Source of the DNA: BJ22 sp031405895
GTDB taxonomy: Bacteria > Planctomycetota > Planctomycetia > Pirellulales > Pirellulaceae
Direction of reading: 5' to 3'
Length of the DNA: 7,455 nucleotides
NCBI GenBank assembly: GCA_031405895.1
Contig: JANOFL010000238.1
Location: 1-7,455 of the forward strand
The translations under genes were made by a program, and so were the position numbers. Positions 1 to 7,003 of this stretch are shown in pieces. The notes under the pieces are model-generated. The model searched no databases, was not told where the DNA came from, and saw only the letters and a list, made by a program, of their open reading frames with translations. The first letter of the stretch is position 1; every line of letters begins with the position of its first letter.

Positions 1-60
1 TTTTCCTTCAACGGCGAACTACGCAAGGAATTGCGTTTGAGATTGGTGACCACCCCCTGA
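1..60 (+). CDS. Possible 3' end of a truncated CDS, product unknown
   Basis: Frame 1 is open from the window edge to a TGA at 58-60 and gives a 19-residue basic, Leu/Arg-rich tail (FSFNGELRKELRLRLVTTP). The composition looks protein-like, but the fragment is too short to assign. Frame 3 is also open to a TAG at 108-110, and the minus strand has an open frame here too, so the coding call is tentative. A basic tail like this could belong to a transposase, but no diagnostic motif is visible. The REP-like repeats start about 60 bases downstream, which fits the end of a gene. Confidence 0.3.
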   Translation, partial: FSFNGELRKELRLRLVTTP

Positions 61-121
61 GTTCCCCCGGAATCCCCCAGTTGGCGGAGGCAGACAAGTA
101 GGTGAGCGGAACGAATTGGAA

Positions 122-204
122 TCAGCCGAACGGCGTTAGCCGCGGTTACTGCCCGCCAATTGGATCAATCCGGTTCCCTACCGGGGCTAACGCCCAACGG
201 CTGA
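122..204. repeat. REP-like imperfect inverted repeat (25-nt arms)
   Basis: The arm at 122-146 (core CGGCGTTAGCCGCGG) is the reverse complement of the arm at 180-204 (core GGGGCTAACGCCCAACGG) at 21 of 25 positions, with a 33-base spacer. Transcribed or single-stranded, it would form a long interrupted hairpin. A third copy of the right arm lies 37 bases further on, and a RAYT transposase remnant starts 60 bases after the hairpin. Paired REP sequences next to a RAYT gene are the known arrangement of REP/BIME elements. Calling this unit a REP is inference from that context. Confidence 0.6.
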
Positions 205-223
205 TGGGATTAATTAATCGCAA

Positions 224-243
224 CTAACACCCAGCGGCTGGTG
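224..243 (+). repeat. Third copy of the REP-like unit
   Basis: The 20 bases CTAACACCCAGCGGCTGGTG match CTAACGCCCAACGGCTGATG at 187-206 in 17 of 20 positions, in the same orientation. The unit ends 20 bases before the ATG of the transposase remnant. It is most simply read as a diverged extra unit of the same REP-like cluster. Confidence 0.55.
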
Positions 244-263
244 ATTCGTTGGGGAACGAAACC

Positions 264-400
264 ATGAACGACGAACCCCTGGCATTCTTTATCACGTTCA
301 CTGTCTACGGCATTTTTTGCAGGGGGATACCCGCTGGTGGCGTTCTCGTCGCGAAGGATCAAAACCTCCCCAACCGCTATTGGAAAGGCAGCAAAAAGGA
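264..400 (+). pseudogene. RAYT (Y1 REP-associated tyrosine transposase) N-terminal remnant, frameshifted
   Basis: The ATG at 264 starts MNDEPLAFFITFTVYGIF, which resembles the N-terminus of planctomycete RAYT/Y1 transposases (PLAYFITFTTYGT-like). At the T6 run 313-318 the frame breaks. Adding one T restores the expected continuation: the other frame, from 317, reads LQGDTRWWRSRREGSKPPQP, a stretch that family members also carry after the first beta-strand. After about base 395 the similarity is lost in every frame. I could not find the HUH (His-x-His) motif or the catalytic Tyr, so the gene appears both frameshifted and decayed. In RAYTs these residues nick single-stranded REP hairpins to move them. 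The adjacent REP-like units at 122-243 support the family call. The identification rests on recalled family sequence, not a search. Confidence 0.6.
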
Positions 401-675
401 CAGGCATCATTCGTGCGAGGCCGGCCAACAGTGGGCGGAGGAACTCCTGTTGCCGCCCCCGCCACAGTCCGAATATCCTGGGCTACAGCCGGTGCAATGC
501 GACTGGACCCATGGATTCCGGAGAGCGGCCCATCTCAAACCCGGCAAGGCGTTGTCCGGCTACCATTTCCTGGAGCGGGCAAAGGGGATTAACTGGACGT
601 TAAAGAGAGTCCGCAAGATTGCCGGGGAAGAGCGGCTCGGATCGGGGCAGCAAAACGCCGGGAGTATGAAACCAT
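401..675. other. No recognisable gene; probable decayed DNA
   Basis: Open frames exist on the plus strand (the longest runs on to 683), but none gives a recognisable domain, and all lack clear ribosome-binding sites. The stretch may be the eroded remainder of the transposase remnant plus the 3' untranslated region of the leftward operon that ends at 676. No clear intrinsic terminator with a T-tract was seen after the DUF1501 stop codon. Confidence 0.4.
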
Positions 676-2127
676 TTACCTGAGCAAATCGAGAGCGGGA
701 GCGTGCTCTTCAACGCCCGTGAGACGGACATCGAGGCCCTTGAATGGAAAAGTCAGCGTCCGATGATCGAGACCAAGGCAATGCAGAATCGTTGCCTGCA
801 GGTCGTGAACGTGGACCCTGTTTTCCGTGATGTGGAAGCCGAAGTCGTCGGTCGCCCCCCAGGTCAAGCCGCCACGGACGCCGCCGCCAGCCATCAACAT
901 CGAGAACGCTTGCGGATGATGGTCGCGCCCCAGGCTTCTCCCGAGCGCGGCATTGGCCTCGACCATCGGCGTCCGGCCGAATTCTCCGCCCCAGATCACC
1001 AGAGTGGAATCAAGCAACCCGGTTCGTTTCAGATCCTGAATCAGCGCCGCCGTTCCCTGATCCGTAGCTTCGCAATTCCCGCGATGGTTGCCAACAACAT
1101 CGCTATGGGCGTCCCAGCCTTCATGATAGATATTGATGAAGCGAACTCCGCGCTCGACCATTCGGCGGGCGATCAGGCAGGCACGGGCAAACGAGGGTTG
1201 ATCGGGATTGCATCCATACAGTTCAAGCGTTTCCGGCGCTTCGCTTTTCAGATCCATCAGCTCCGGCGCACTGGATTGCAAACGATGGGCCATTTCATAG
1301 GCACTGATTCGCGACTCAATTTCCGGGTCGCCGACCCGGGCCGCGGAATTGCGATTGAGGTCCTGAATCAGGTCCAGCGAATCCTGTTGCAGCCGCGCAT
1401 CCACGCCGCGGGGATTGGCGAGGTTGAGTATGAGGTCGCCCTGATTTCGCAGCCGCACCCCCGAGAATCTTGTCGGCAGAAATCCGCTGGACCAGTTGGC
1501 CGCGCCGCCGCTGATTCCGGCCCCGGTGCTCATCACCACGAATGCCGGCAGGTCCGTCGACTCCGAGCCAAGCGCATACGTGACCCACGACCCCATGCAA
1601 GCCCGCCCCGGCTGGGCGAACCCGGTATTGAAAAAGATCTGTGCCGGAGCGTGATTGAACTGGTCCGTCGTCACCGAGCGAACCAGACACAGTTCATCGG
1701 CGACCTTTCCCAGAAACGGCAACGTCTCGCCAAGTTCCATCTGGCAGTCGCCATGTCTGGAAAACCTGAAACACGGCGCCATCACGGCGGCGTCGCTCCG
1801 TATGAACGCATACCGCTGGTCGCCAATGATTGATGGCGGCAATGATTTGCCATCGTGTTTCAGCAATTCGGGTTTGAAGTCGAACAGCTCGAGATGGCTG
1901 GGAGCTCCGGCCATGAACAGGTGAATCACCGCCTTGGCCTGGCCAAACCGGCGAAAATTGCCATTCGACGACTGCAACGTATTTGCAGCACTACCAGTCC
2001 GGCCAGACACGGCACCCGCAAGGGTCGCCAGGCCGATCTTCCCGAGGCCGATCCCGCACTGCTCAAGAAACCAGCGCCGCGAGGCGCGGACTCCACGTTC
2101 CCCAAACTGTTGGACCTGGCAATTCAT
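676..2127 (-). CDS. DUF1501 (sulfatase-fold) protein with Tat signal
   Basis: This 483-residue protein belongs to the DUF1501 family of exported alkaline-phosphatase/sulfatase-like proteins, whose substrate is unknown. The N-terminus has a twin-arginine motif, SRRWFLE (residues 16-22), followed by a short hydrophobic stretch (about 26-40), so Tat export as a folded protein is likely. Family landmarks appear in order: GAPSHLELFDFKP (74-86), a His/Asp site in YHEGWDAHSD (334-343), VIWGGEFGRTP (377-387), GRDHHPQAFSMLMAGGGVRGG (400-420), and the C-terminal VHVHDLQATILHCLGLDH (438-455). The conserved Asp/His/Glu residues are expected metal ligands by analogy with the fold. The length is typical. 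The start is ATG 2127, with GAAAGG at 2139-2144, 11 bases upstream. It lies 27 bases after the PSD1 gene and is almost certainly co-transcribed with it, a pairing frequent in Planctomycetes. Confidence 0.93.
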   Translation of the reverse strand: MNCQVQQFGERGVRASRRWFLEQCGIGLGKIGLATLAGAVSGRTGSAANTLQSSNGNFRRFGQAKAVIHLFMAGAPSHLELFDFKPELLKHDGKSLPPSIIGDQRYAFIRSDAAVMAPCFRFSRHGDCQMELGETLPFLGKVADELCLVRSVTTDQFNHAPAQIFFNTGFAQPGRACMGSWVTYALGSESTDLPAFVVMSTGAGISGGAANWSSGFLPTRFSGVRLRNQGDLILNLANPRGVDARLQQDSLDLIQDLNRNSAARVGDPEIESRISAYEMAHRLQSSAPELMDLKSEAPETLELYGCNPDQPSFARACLIARRMVERGVRFINIYHEGWDAHSDVVGNHRGNCEATDQGTAALIQDLKRTGLLDSTLVIWGGEFGRTPMVEANAALGRSLGRDHHPQAFSMLMAGGGVRGGLTWGATDDFGFHITENRVHVHDLQATILHCLGLDHRTLTFPFKGLDVRLTGVEEHAPALDLLR

Positions 2128-2138
2128 GGCAAAGCCGA

Positions 2139-2144
2139 CCTTTC
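2139..2144 (-). promoter_or_regulatory. Shine-Dalgarno-like site of the DUF1501 gene
   Basis: GAAAGG on the minus strand lies 11 bases before ATG 2127, in the 27-base gap after the PSD1 stop. It supports this ATG as the start and independent translation initiation of the second operon gene. Confidence 0.5.
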
Positions 2145-2154
2145 ACGCCCGCGA

Positions 2155-5100
2155 CTAGTTTCGCATGATTGTCTCATCGAGATTCAGGATCGCCCGGGCT
2201 GTCATGGCCCAGGCCGCAACCTCGTCAATTGAAGGAGCGGAATTCCTGCTGTTCGCACCATCTGTTTCCTCGCCGCTCACATTCAAACGTCTGGCCTCGA
2301 TGCCGGGGATCAGCTCGCCAGCCTGCAATTCTCCCGCAGCAAGCCGTTGTCGCTGGTTATCGACAAACCGGCTGACGCGAACCTGTTCTTCGGGCGAAGC
2401 GGAACGGGTGAGACACTTCCGGAAAAGAAGATCGATCCGTTCTGCATCCGTGCCCGGAGTTGACGCCAACTGATCTCCCAGCGCTTCGGCCGCTTCCAGA
2501 ATGACAGTGTCGTTCAGCAGCGACAACGCCTGAAGCGGTGTATTGGAAGCTTCCCGTTGAGCGAGGCAAAATTCTCCACTCGGCGCGTCAAAGGTGCTGA
2601 ACATGGCGTAGGGTGCTGTTCGCTTGATAAACGTATAGATGCCGCGGCGGAAACGGTCCGGTCCGATACTCGCATTCCATACGGCACCCCCATAGGCTGT
2701 CTCGCCAGCCCCCTCCGGTTGAGGCGGAAAGACGGGGGGGCCGAATTGCCGGCGATCGAGCAACCCTGAAGCCGTCAAGACGAGATCGCGGACCAGTTCG
2801 GCTTCGAGACGGATCCGGTTGGCCCGCGATAGCCACTGGTTCCGCGGATCCCGTTTCAGCTGGTTGTCGGTGGCGAGCGACGATTGCTGCCAGGTCGCGC
2901 TCATAACCAGCAGTCGATGAAGTTTCTTCATCGACTGGCCTTGTTCGATGAATTCCATCGCCAGCCAATCGAGCAGTTCGGGGTGCGATGGCGGATTGCC
3001 TTGCAGGCCAAAATCTCCTTCGGTAGTGACCAGTCCCTGTCCGAAAAGTACCGACCATGCACGATTCACCTGCACCCGCGCAGTCAGCGGATTTTCAGGG
3101 TCAACCAGCCATTTTGCAAACTCAAGCCGCGGGGTCGCGCCGGACTGCAAATGCAGGGGGGGCAAGAAATCCGGTACTCCAGGCTGCACCTGGTCCGTGG
3201 GCTGCAAATATTCCCCGCGGTGATGCACAAACGTGGGGCGCGGATTTCCCTCCGGACGCTCGCGAAAAACAAGGGTGGTCCTGGTCACCGGACGTTTCTG
3301 CAATTCCCGGATCTTCGCGGCCTCGCCGGCCAATTCCGGCGCCTGCATCAAAAAGTACTCCCGCAATTGCTGCCGTTCTGCTGCCGGCAATTCGTCGGCG
3401 GGTCGCAGCAACATTGCTTCAATCGCCAGCGGAGTCAGCGCGGCAACGACATTGCCAGACTGCGTCGTTGTGGAGATGCGAAAACGTCCGAGCGAACAGG
3501 GATAATGCCGGCCGAACCGGAGCGAGATTCGCAAGGTTTCTGTGTCGGACAGCGGCTCGGCCAGATCAAAGACGGCCACATTCCGTTCGCCGTTCTGCCC
3601 CGCGCAGGACCAGCCGGTTTGCGGGTCGTCATCCAGCGCCAGCCTGGCGGAGACGTTCTCACCTCCAAAATTGTTCTTGGCATAAGTCTCCGAGGCACCG
3701 CTCAATGCCAAGGGGCTCGATCCTGTCGCCGACTCGAAGCTCGCCGCAAACTCACCCAGAAAGAAATCCCCTTTCGGGCCTTCGAAGTAAGCCATTCCCG
3801 GGCCGCGTCCCGGCAGACGATCATCGGGAAGGACTTCCAGGCGAATCGCCGTCGTGCCCGCGGCAACCCCGGAAAAAGTCAAAGCGTAAAGATCATCCTT
3901 GGTGATATCTCCGGAAGCGAAGATCGAATCATCCGGTTCGACGGTCAGCTTCAGCGTATCCGAGTTGGCGGTTGCCGGACGGAGGATTGTCCAACAGGGT
4001 GTTTGAAGCCGCTCGCGCTCCAGCCAGGACTGGAAAGCTGCGTCAACGACCTCCGATCGCTTCAACCCGATATCGGGACCGGAGTCGTCCGCCATCGGCC
4101 ATTGCGACGGTAATTGAGTGGTCAGGACAGCGGCTTCCGCCAGGCGTCGTTCGTGCTCCTTCTGTTCATCCGGCGCAGCGATCTCCAGGTCCGGCTCGTC
4201 CGTGTTGTTCAGGAAGGCCATTACCTGGTAGTAATTGTGATGCGTGACCGGGTCATACTTGTGGGTATGGCATTGGGCGCATCCGAGTGTCAGGCCCAGC
4301 CAGGTTGTTCCGGTTGTTGCCACCCGGTCGGTCATGACGTAGAAACGGTATTCGAGGGGATCGATTCCGCCTTCCTCATTGATCATCGTGTTGCGATGGA
4401 ACCCGGTGGCGATCAAGGCATTTTGATCGGCACCGGGCAGCAAATCGCCCGCCAGTTGCTGAATGGTGAACTGGTCGAATGGCATGTCCCGATTGAAGGC
4501 ATCGATCACCCCGTCACGCCAGGGCCAGATGTCGCGCGGCCGGTCTTTTTCATAGCCGTTGGTGTCGGCATAGCGCGCCAGATCCAGCCAGCGCCGTGCC
4601 CAGCGTTCGCCGTAATGCGGTGAGGCGAGCAGATGGTCCACGAGACGCTCGTAGGCATCTTCATTGAAGCCCCCGGCTCCTGTCGGAGAAGCGGTCAGTT
4701 GCTGTTGCCACTGCTCTGACTCCTCGATGGTTGGTGGCAAGCCGATCAAATCGAGAAAGAGGCGGCGGACCAGCACGTTGGGTGGGGCAGCCGGGGAGGG
4801 TGTCAGCTTTTCCTCCAGCATCTTCTTCAGGACCAGTCGATCGACCGGATTTCCGGACCAGCCTGGAAACCGGTCTTCGTCGATTTCGGGCAAGGCGGTT
4901 TTGGAAGGTGCGGTGAACGCCCAATGTGTTTGATATGTCGCGCCGGCCTCGATCCACTTGCGCAGGATCTCAATCTGCCCCTCGTTCAACGGCTTGTTGA
5001 ACTCGTGCGGGGGCATTCGTTCGTCTTGATCGCCGGATTCGATGCGCCGCACCAGTTCGCTGTCCGCCGGCGATCCTGGCTTGATGGCCTGATGCCCGCC

Positions 5101-5412
5101 GAGATCCGCTGTCGCACCTGCGAACTTGTCCAGCCTCAGGCCGGCCGACCGCGACACCTCATCGGGACCGTGACAGGGGAAACAGTGCGTCGCCAGAATC
5201 GGCCGCACTTCAGAATTGAAATTTCCGGATGCCAACCGTACCGCGCCATGTGGCCCGGCGAGATCGCTGGTTTGCGCCCGCAATGCTGCATTGCCACAAC
5301 ACAGCGCGAGCACGAACAATCCGGCAATCAGGGCGCGCATGCCAGGAATCATGTCGAAAACGGTCCGTTCCCAGCCGTGCAATCTCACCAGCCATCGTTT
5401 CAACTGGTTCAT
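2155..5412 (-). CDS. PSD1 protein: PSCyt1 cytochrome c + DUF1549 + DUF1553
   Basis: This large exported protein (1085 residues from ATG 5412) has the classic planctomycete architecture. Numbered from that start: a hydrophobic signal segment (about 25-46, ending near ALRAQ); a PSCyt1 domain with the haem motif CFPCH (77-81) and a later ERMPP (131-135) whose Met could be the axial ligand; DUF1549/PSCyt2 (about 190-400) with RWLDLARYADTNGYEKDRPR (274-293), NEEGGIDPLEYRF (345-357) and a second CxxCH, CAQCH (378-382); a middle beta-rich segment (about 450-655), possibly carbohydrate- or ligand-binding; and DUF1553/PSD1 (about 760-1020) with NPLTARVQVNRAW (774-786), DFGLQGNPPSHPELLDWLA (800-818) and NTPLQALSLLND (957-968). 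The tail ends AILNLDETIMRN, as usual. The substrate is unknown; polysaccharide or peptide turnover outside the cytoplasm is often suggested. The start is uncertain: the frame is open to TTG 5523, and ATGs at 5412, 5352 and 5340 all keep the signal peptide. 5412 is chosen for a weak AGG about 10 bases upstream. It is the first gene of the operon with DUF1501. Confidence 0.93.
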   Translation of the reverse strand: MNQLKRWLVRLHGWERTVFDMIPGMRALIAGLFVLALCCGNAALRAQTSDLAGPHGAVRLASGNFNSEVRPILATHCFPCHGPDEVSRSAGLRLDKFAGATADLGGHQAIKPGSPADSELVRRIESGDQDERMPPHEFNKPLNEGQIEILRKWIEAGATYQTHWAFTAPSKTALPEIDEDRFPGWSGNPVDRLVLKKMLEEKLTPSPAAPPNVLVRRLFLDLIGLPPTIEESEQWQQQLTASPTGAGGFNEDAYERLVDHLLASPHYGERWARRWLDLARYADTNGYEKDRPRDIWPWRDGVIDAFNRDMPFDQFTIQQLAGDLLPGADQNALIATGFHRNTMINEEGGIDPLEYRFYVMTDRVATTGTTWLGLTLGCAQCHTHKYDPVTHHNYYQVMAFLNNTDEPDLEIAAPDEQKEHERRLAEAAVLTTQLPSQWPMADDSGPDIGLKRSEVVDAAFQSWLERERLQTPCWTILRPATANSDTLKLTVEPDDSIFASGDITKDDLYALTFSGVAAGTTAIRLEVLPDDRLPGRGPGMAYFEGPKGDFFLGEFAASFESATGSSPLALSGASETYAKNNFGGENVSARLALDDDPQTGWSCAGQNGERNVAVFDLAEPLSDTETLRISLRFGRHYPCSLGRFRISTTTQSGNVVAALTPLAIEAMLLRPADELPAAERQQLREYFLMQAPELAGEAAKIRELQKRPVTRTTLVFRERPEGNPRPTFVHHRGEYLQPTDQVQPGVPDFLPPLHLQSGATPRLEFAKWLVDPENPLTARVQVNRAWSVLFGQGLVTTEGDFGLQGNPPSHPELLDWLAMEFIEQGQSMKKLHRLLVMSATWQQSSLATDNQLKRDPRNQWLSRANRIRLEAELVRDLVLTASGLLDRRQFGPPVFPPQPEGAGETAYGGAVWNASIGPDRFRRGIYTFIKRTAPYAMFSTFDAPSGEFCLAQREASNTPLQALSLLNDTVILEAAEALGDQLASTPGTDAERIDLLFRKCLTRSASPEEQVRVSRFVDNQRQRLAAGELQAGELIPGIEARRLNVSGEETDGANSRNSAPSIDEVAAWAMTARAILNLDETIMRN

Positions 5413-6052
5413 TGTACTGCAACCTGCGAATCCACCGACCAAACCTCGTTCCGCAGTCACTTCGTCGCCAGGTTGGTCTATTCCGCCATGGCTGGAACGA
5501 GCTGCAGGAATTCGAGACCGCAAGCGGCTGGTTTGCCGCAGAGTCGTTATTTGTCGCGAATCAAGGGTGATACATGCTCATCGTAGAGCTGTCGCATTGT
5601 TGCGTGCGGGGAAGCGGGCAGGGGAGCGAGATCGTTGACCCGTGCCTGCTGCGGCAGATGCGGCAACGGTTACTGGCGAAAAACGCTGAAGATGATCTGC
5701 AACGAAGCAAGTCCGTCGACCTGCAGCGATCGCCGCCTCAAAGATTCGGTCCTGAACAAGTCAAGGGAAGGTGACCGGCGTATCCGGGCCGTGGCTTCAC
5801 AAACTGTTGCCTGTCGATCCAGGCCAGACGCCCAGGCTCCACCCGATGTCCCGTGTCTCTTTCATGGCAGGGTTGTCAACCGGCCACCGGGTCTTTCCGG
5901 TTTCCGCTCTTTGTGCCTGGCAGTTTGGCGGGATTCGGACCAGGCACCAAAAGAAAACCCTGGGCATCGATCTGTTGCAGAGCATTCGTCCGTTCCGGAT
6001 CTGCCTGGGTAAACGTACTTCTCCCTGGGTTTCCAGCGCATCTGACGAACCA
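5413..6052. other. Gene-poor intergenic stretch
   Basis: These 640 bases separate the PSD1 gene from the TrxC gene; both neighbours are leftward, so the region should hold the TrxC 3' end and the PSD1 operon leader and promoter. No -35/-10 pair could be called with confidence. Open frames on both strands have no recognised domain. One minus-strand frame in about 5549-5755, broken by an internal stop, ends in a protein-like MRQLYDEHVSPLIRDK (stop 5547-5549); it could be a gene relic or chance. A short inverted repeat at 5913-5947 is listed separately. Confidence 0.5.
5913..5947. repeat. Short inverted repeat (8-bp perfect arms)
   Basis: GTGCCTGG (5913-5920) pairs exactly with CCAGGCAC (5940-5947) around a 19-base loop. 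It lies about 105 bases downstream of the TrxC stop. The flank on the TrxC-transcript side is A-rich (AAAGAG), not a T-tract, so it is not a standard intrinsic terminator. It could be a weak processing hairpin or a remnant of a dispersed repeat. Confidence 0.35.
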
Positions 6053-6499
6053 TCACTGGACGACTGAGCGAACCCATTGCAGGATTTGATTGCTGTTCAT
6101 CAGTCCGGCTTGTCGGGCAATTTCGCGGCCGTTCGCAAAAGCGACCAGACAGGGAATGCCTGTAATCTGAAACTGGCTGGCAACCTGACTGGTTTCGGTA
6201 TTGAGCTTGGCAAACAGCACTTGTGAGGCCAGCGTTTGGGCCGCTTGTTCGAAATGCGGTGCCATCGCGCGACAGGGAGCACACCAGCTTGCCCAGAAAT
6301 CAACGACGGCCGGCAAACCGGATTTGGCGATGAACTTTTCAAAGTTCGCATCGTTCAGTTCAACCGGGTGTTCAGGCACCAGCGACGTCTTGCAGCGTCC
6401 ACACACCGGGCGATCTGCCATTCGAACTTCGGGAACCCGATTGACCGCCAGGCATTTTGGACAAACAAGATTGATCGTCGCGCTGCGAGATTGAGTCAT
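6053..6499 (-). CDS. trxC: Thioredoxin 2 (TrxC-like) with N-terminal zinc ribbon
   Basis: This 148-residue cytoplasmic thiol-disulfide oxidoreductase reduces protein disulfides and is itself recycled by thioredoxin reductase. The N-terminus carries a four-cysteine zinc ribbon (C13-P-K-C16 and C33-G-R-C36), which distinguishes TrxC from the shorter TrxA. The thioredoxin fold follows, with DFWASWCAPCRAMAP (67-80; redox Cys73 and Cys76) and the cis-proline loop GIPCL (113-117). The length matches the TrxC family. The start ATG 6499 is chosen because AAGGGAG at 6509-6515 lies 9 bases upstream; a TTG at 6520 would add seven residues without such support. Two small departures are seen: WCAPC instead of the usual WCGPC, and Cys116 right after the cis-proline where Thr is usual. 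It sits alone, 86 bases after the GIY-YIG ORF, with no functional link to either neighbour. Confidence 0.93.
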   Translation of the reverse strand: MTQSRSATINLVCPKCLAVNRVPEVRMADRPVCGRCKTSLVPEHPVELNDANFEKFIAKSGLPAVVDFWASWCAPCRAMAPHFEQAAQTLASQVLFAKLNTETSQVASQFQITGIPCLVAFANGREIARQAGLMNSNQILQWVRSVVQ

Positions 6500-6508
6500 T
6501 GGCCAAGG

Positions 6509-6515
6509 CTCCCTT
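6509..6515 (-). promoter_or_regulatory. Shine-Dalgarno site of trxC
   Basis: AAGGGAG on the minus strand lies 9 bases before ATG 6499. It is the strongest ribosome-binding site in the window and decides the trxC start in favour of ATG 6499 over TTG 6520. Confidence 0.7.
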
Positions 6516-6585
6516 TGCAATGCCCTACAGCGTCTCGACTCGGATGACTTCCATCCTCATGCGTTGGCGGACGCTGGTTCTCGGC

Positions 6586-6945
6586 TTAGTGCATCAACTG
6601 GTTAACTGGCAACTTTCGAGGCCAGAATCTTAGCTCCCCCGGCAGGACTCGAACCAGCGACTTGGCGGTTAATCCCGGCGCGCCGGGACTCGCTCTACCG
6701 GACCTTTCGTCCAGCCATCCGCGGCCAGCACCTGATTTGAGCCAGCGCTCGCGCCGCATGGCCTCTGACCGCGTGGCAAACTCCTCGCGGTGGATCAGGC
6801 ACCACGGGCCCGGATGACGGGAAGTGTGCTTGCGCGGATTGTGGGAGTGGCCGTTGTGCTCGGCGAGCCGCGCGTCGAGGTTGTCCGTTTGTCCCGTGTA
6901 GCGTTGGCCCGTGGTCTCGCAACGAAGCACGTAGACGGTGAACAT
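6586..6945 (-). CDS. GIY-YIG nuclease with tRNA-derived C-terminal extension (copy 2)
   Basis: This 119-residue protein is a minimal single-domain GIY-YIG nuclease of the UvrC N-terminal/YhbQ-like group. Visible motifs: VYV (4-6, in the GIY position), YTG (16-18, in the YIG position), catalytic Arg26 in ARLAEHN, and catalytic Glu66 in RSEAMRRERWLKSGAGRGWL. The domain ends near residue 81. The rest, GRASPGAPGLTAKS (83-96) and the tail after it, is translated from a truncated tRNA-Asn copy and its 3' flank. In the other copy a TAG in the T stem ends the protein; here that codon is CTG, so the frame reads through to TAA 6586-6588. ATG 6945 is chosen because family members start just before the VYVL strand. 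An in-frame TTG at 6987 lies 10 bases after a GAAG, the same spacing as the ATG of copy 1, and is a real alternative. The tail is unlikely to be functional. Confidence 0.8.
   Translation of the reverse strand: MFTVYVLRCETTGQRYTGQTDNLDARLAEHNGHSHNPRKHTSRHPGPWCLIHREEFATRSEAMRRERWLKSGAGRGWLDERSGRASPGAPGLTAKSLVRVLPGELRFWPRKLPVNQLMH
6634..6699 (-). pseudogene. Truncated tRNA-Asn copy 2 (3' part, palindrome-interrupted)
   Basis: Read on the minus strand, the segment matches the intact tRNA-Asn at 7353-7425 from the D loop (GGTAGAGCGAG) to the discriminator base, except that the palindrome at 6673-6688 replaces six bases of the anticodon arm. The 5' acceptor strand is missing. It differs from copy 1 at four positions in the 68 compared: 6643, 6656, 6657 and 6664. 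These leave a T-T mismatch in the T stem, so it is more decayed than copy 1. It cannot make a functional tRNA. It lies inside the 3' end of the GIY-YIG ORF. Confidence 0.8.
6673..6688. repeat. 16-bp perfect palindrome, copy 2
   Basis: TCCCGGCGCGCCGGGA is its own reverse complement and is identical to 7043-7058. It replaces tRNA-Asn anticodon-arm bases and encodes the SPGAPG part of the nuclease tail. It could be a hairpin or a dimeric protein-binding or cleavage site; the function is unknown. Confidence 0.85.
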
Positions 6946-7003
6946 GGACAAGTTGTGGGCAAGTTCGCGGAAATCTGGACGGCACAAGCATGCCGCACTT
7001 CAG

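Noticed and set aside
249..683. Intact 144-residue gene from ATG 249
   Set aside because: Only the part from 264 to about 317 resembles a known family; the homologous continuation is in another frame, and the rest is unrecognisable.
703..1833. Plus-strand 376-residue open frame opposite the DUF1501 gene
   Set aside because: It is fully antisense to the recognised DUF1501 motifs and has no recognisable domain of its own.
2884..4113. Plus-strand 409-residue open frame opposite the PSD1 gene
   Set aside because: It is antisense to conserved DUF1549/DUF1553 coding sequence, has low-complexity Arg/Gly/Gln-rich content and no domain; it is a shadow frame of GC-rich DNA.
5862..6284. Minus-strand 140-residue frame overlapping the end of trxC
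   Set aside because: Its first half lies in the wrong frame of the clear TrxC sequence, and the remainder has no domain or ribosome-binding site.
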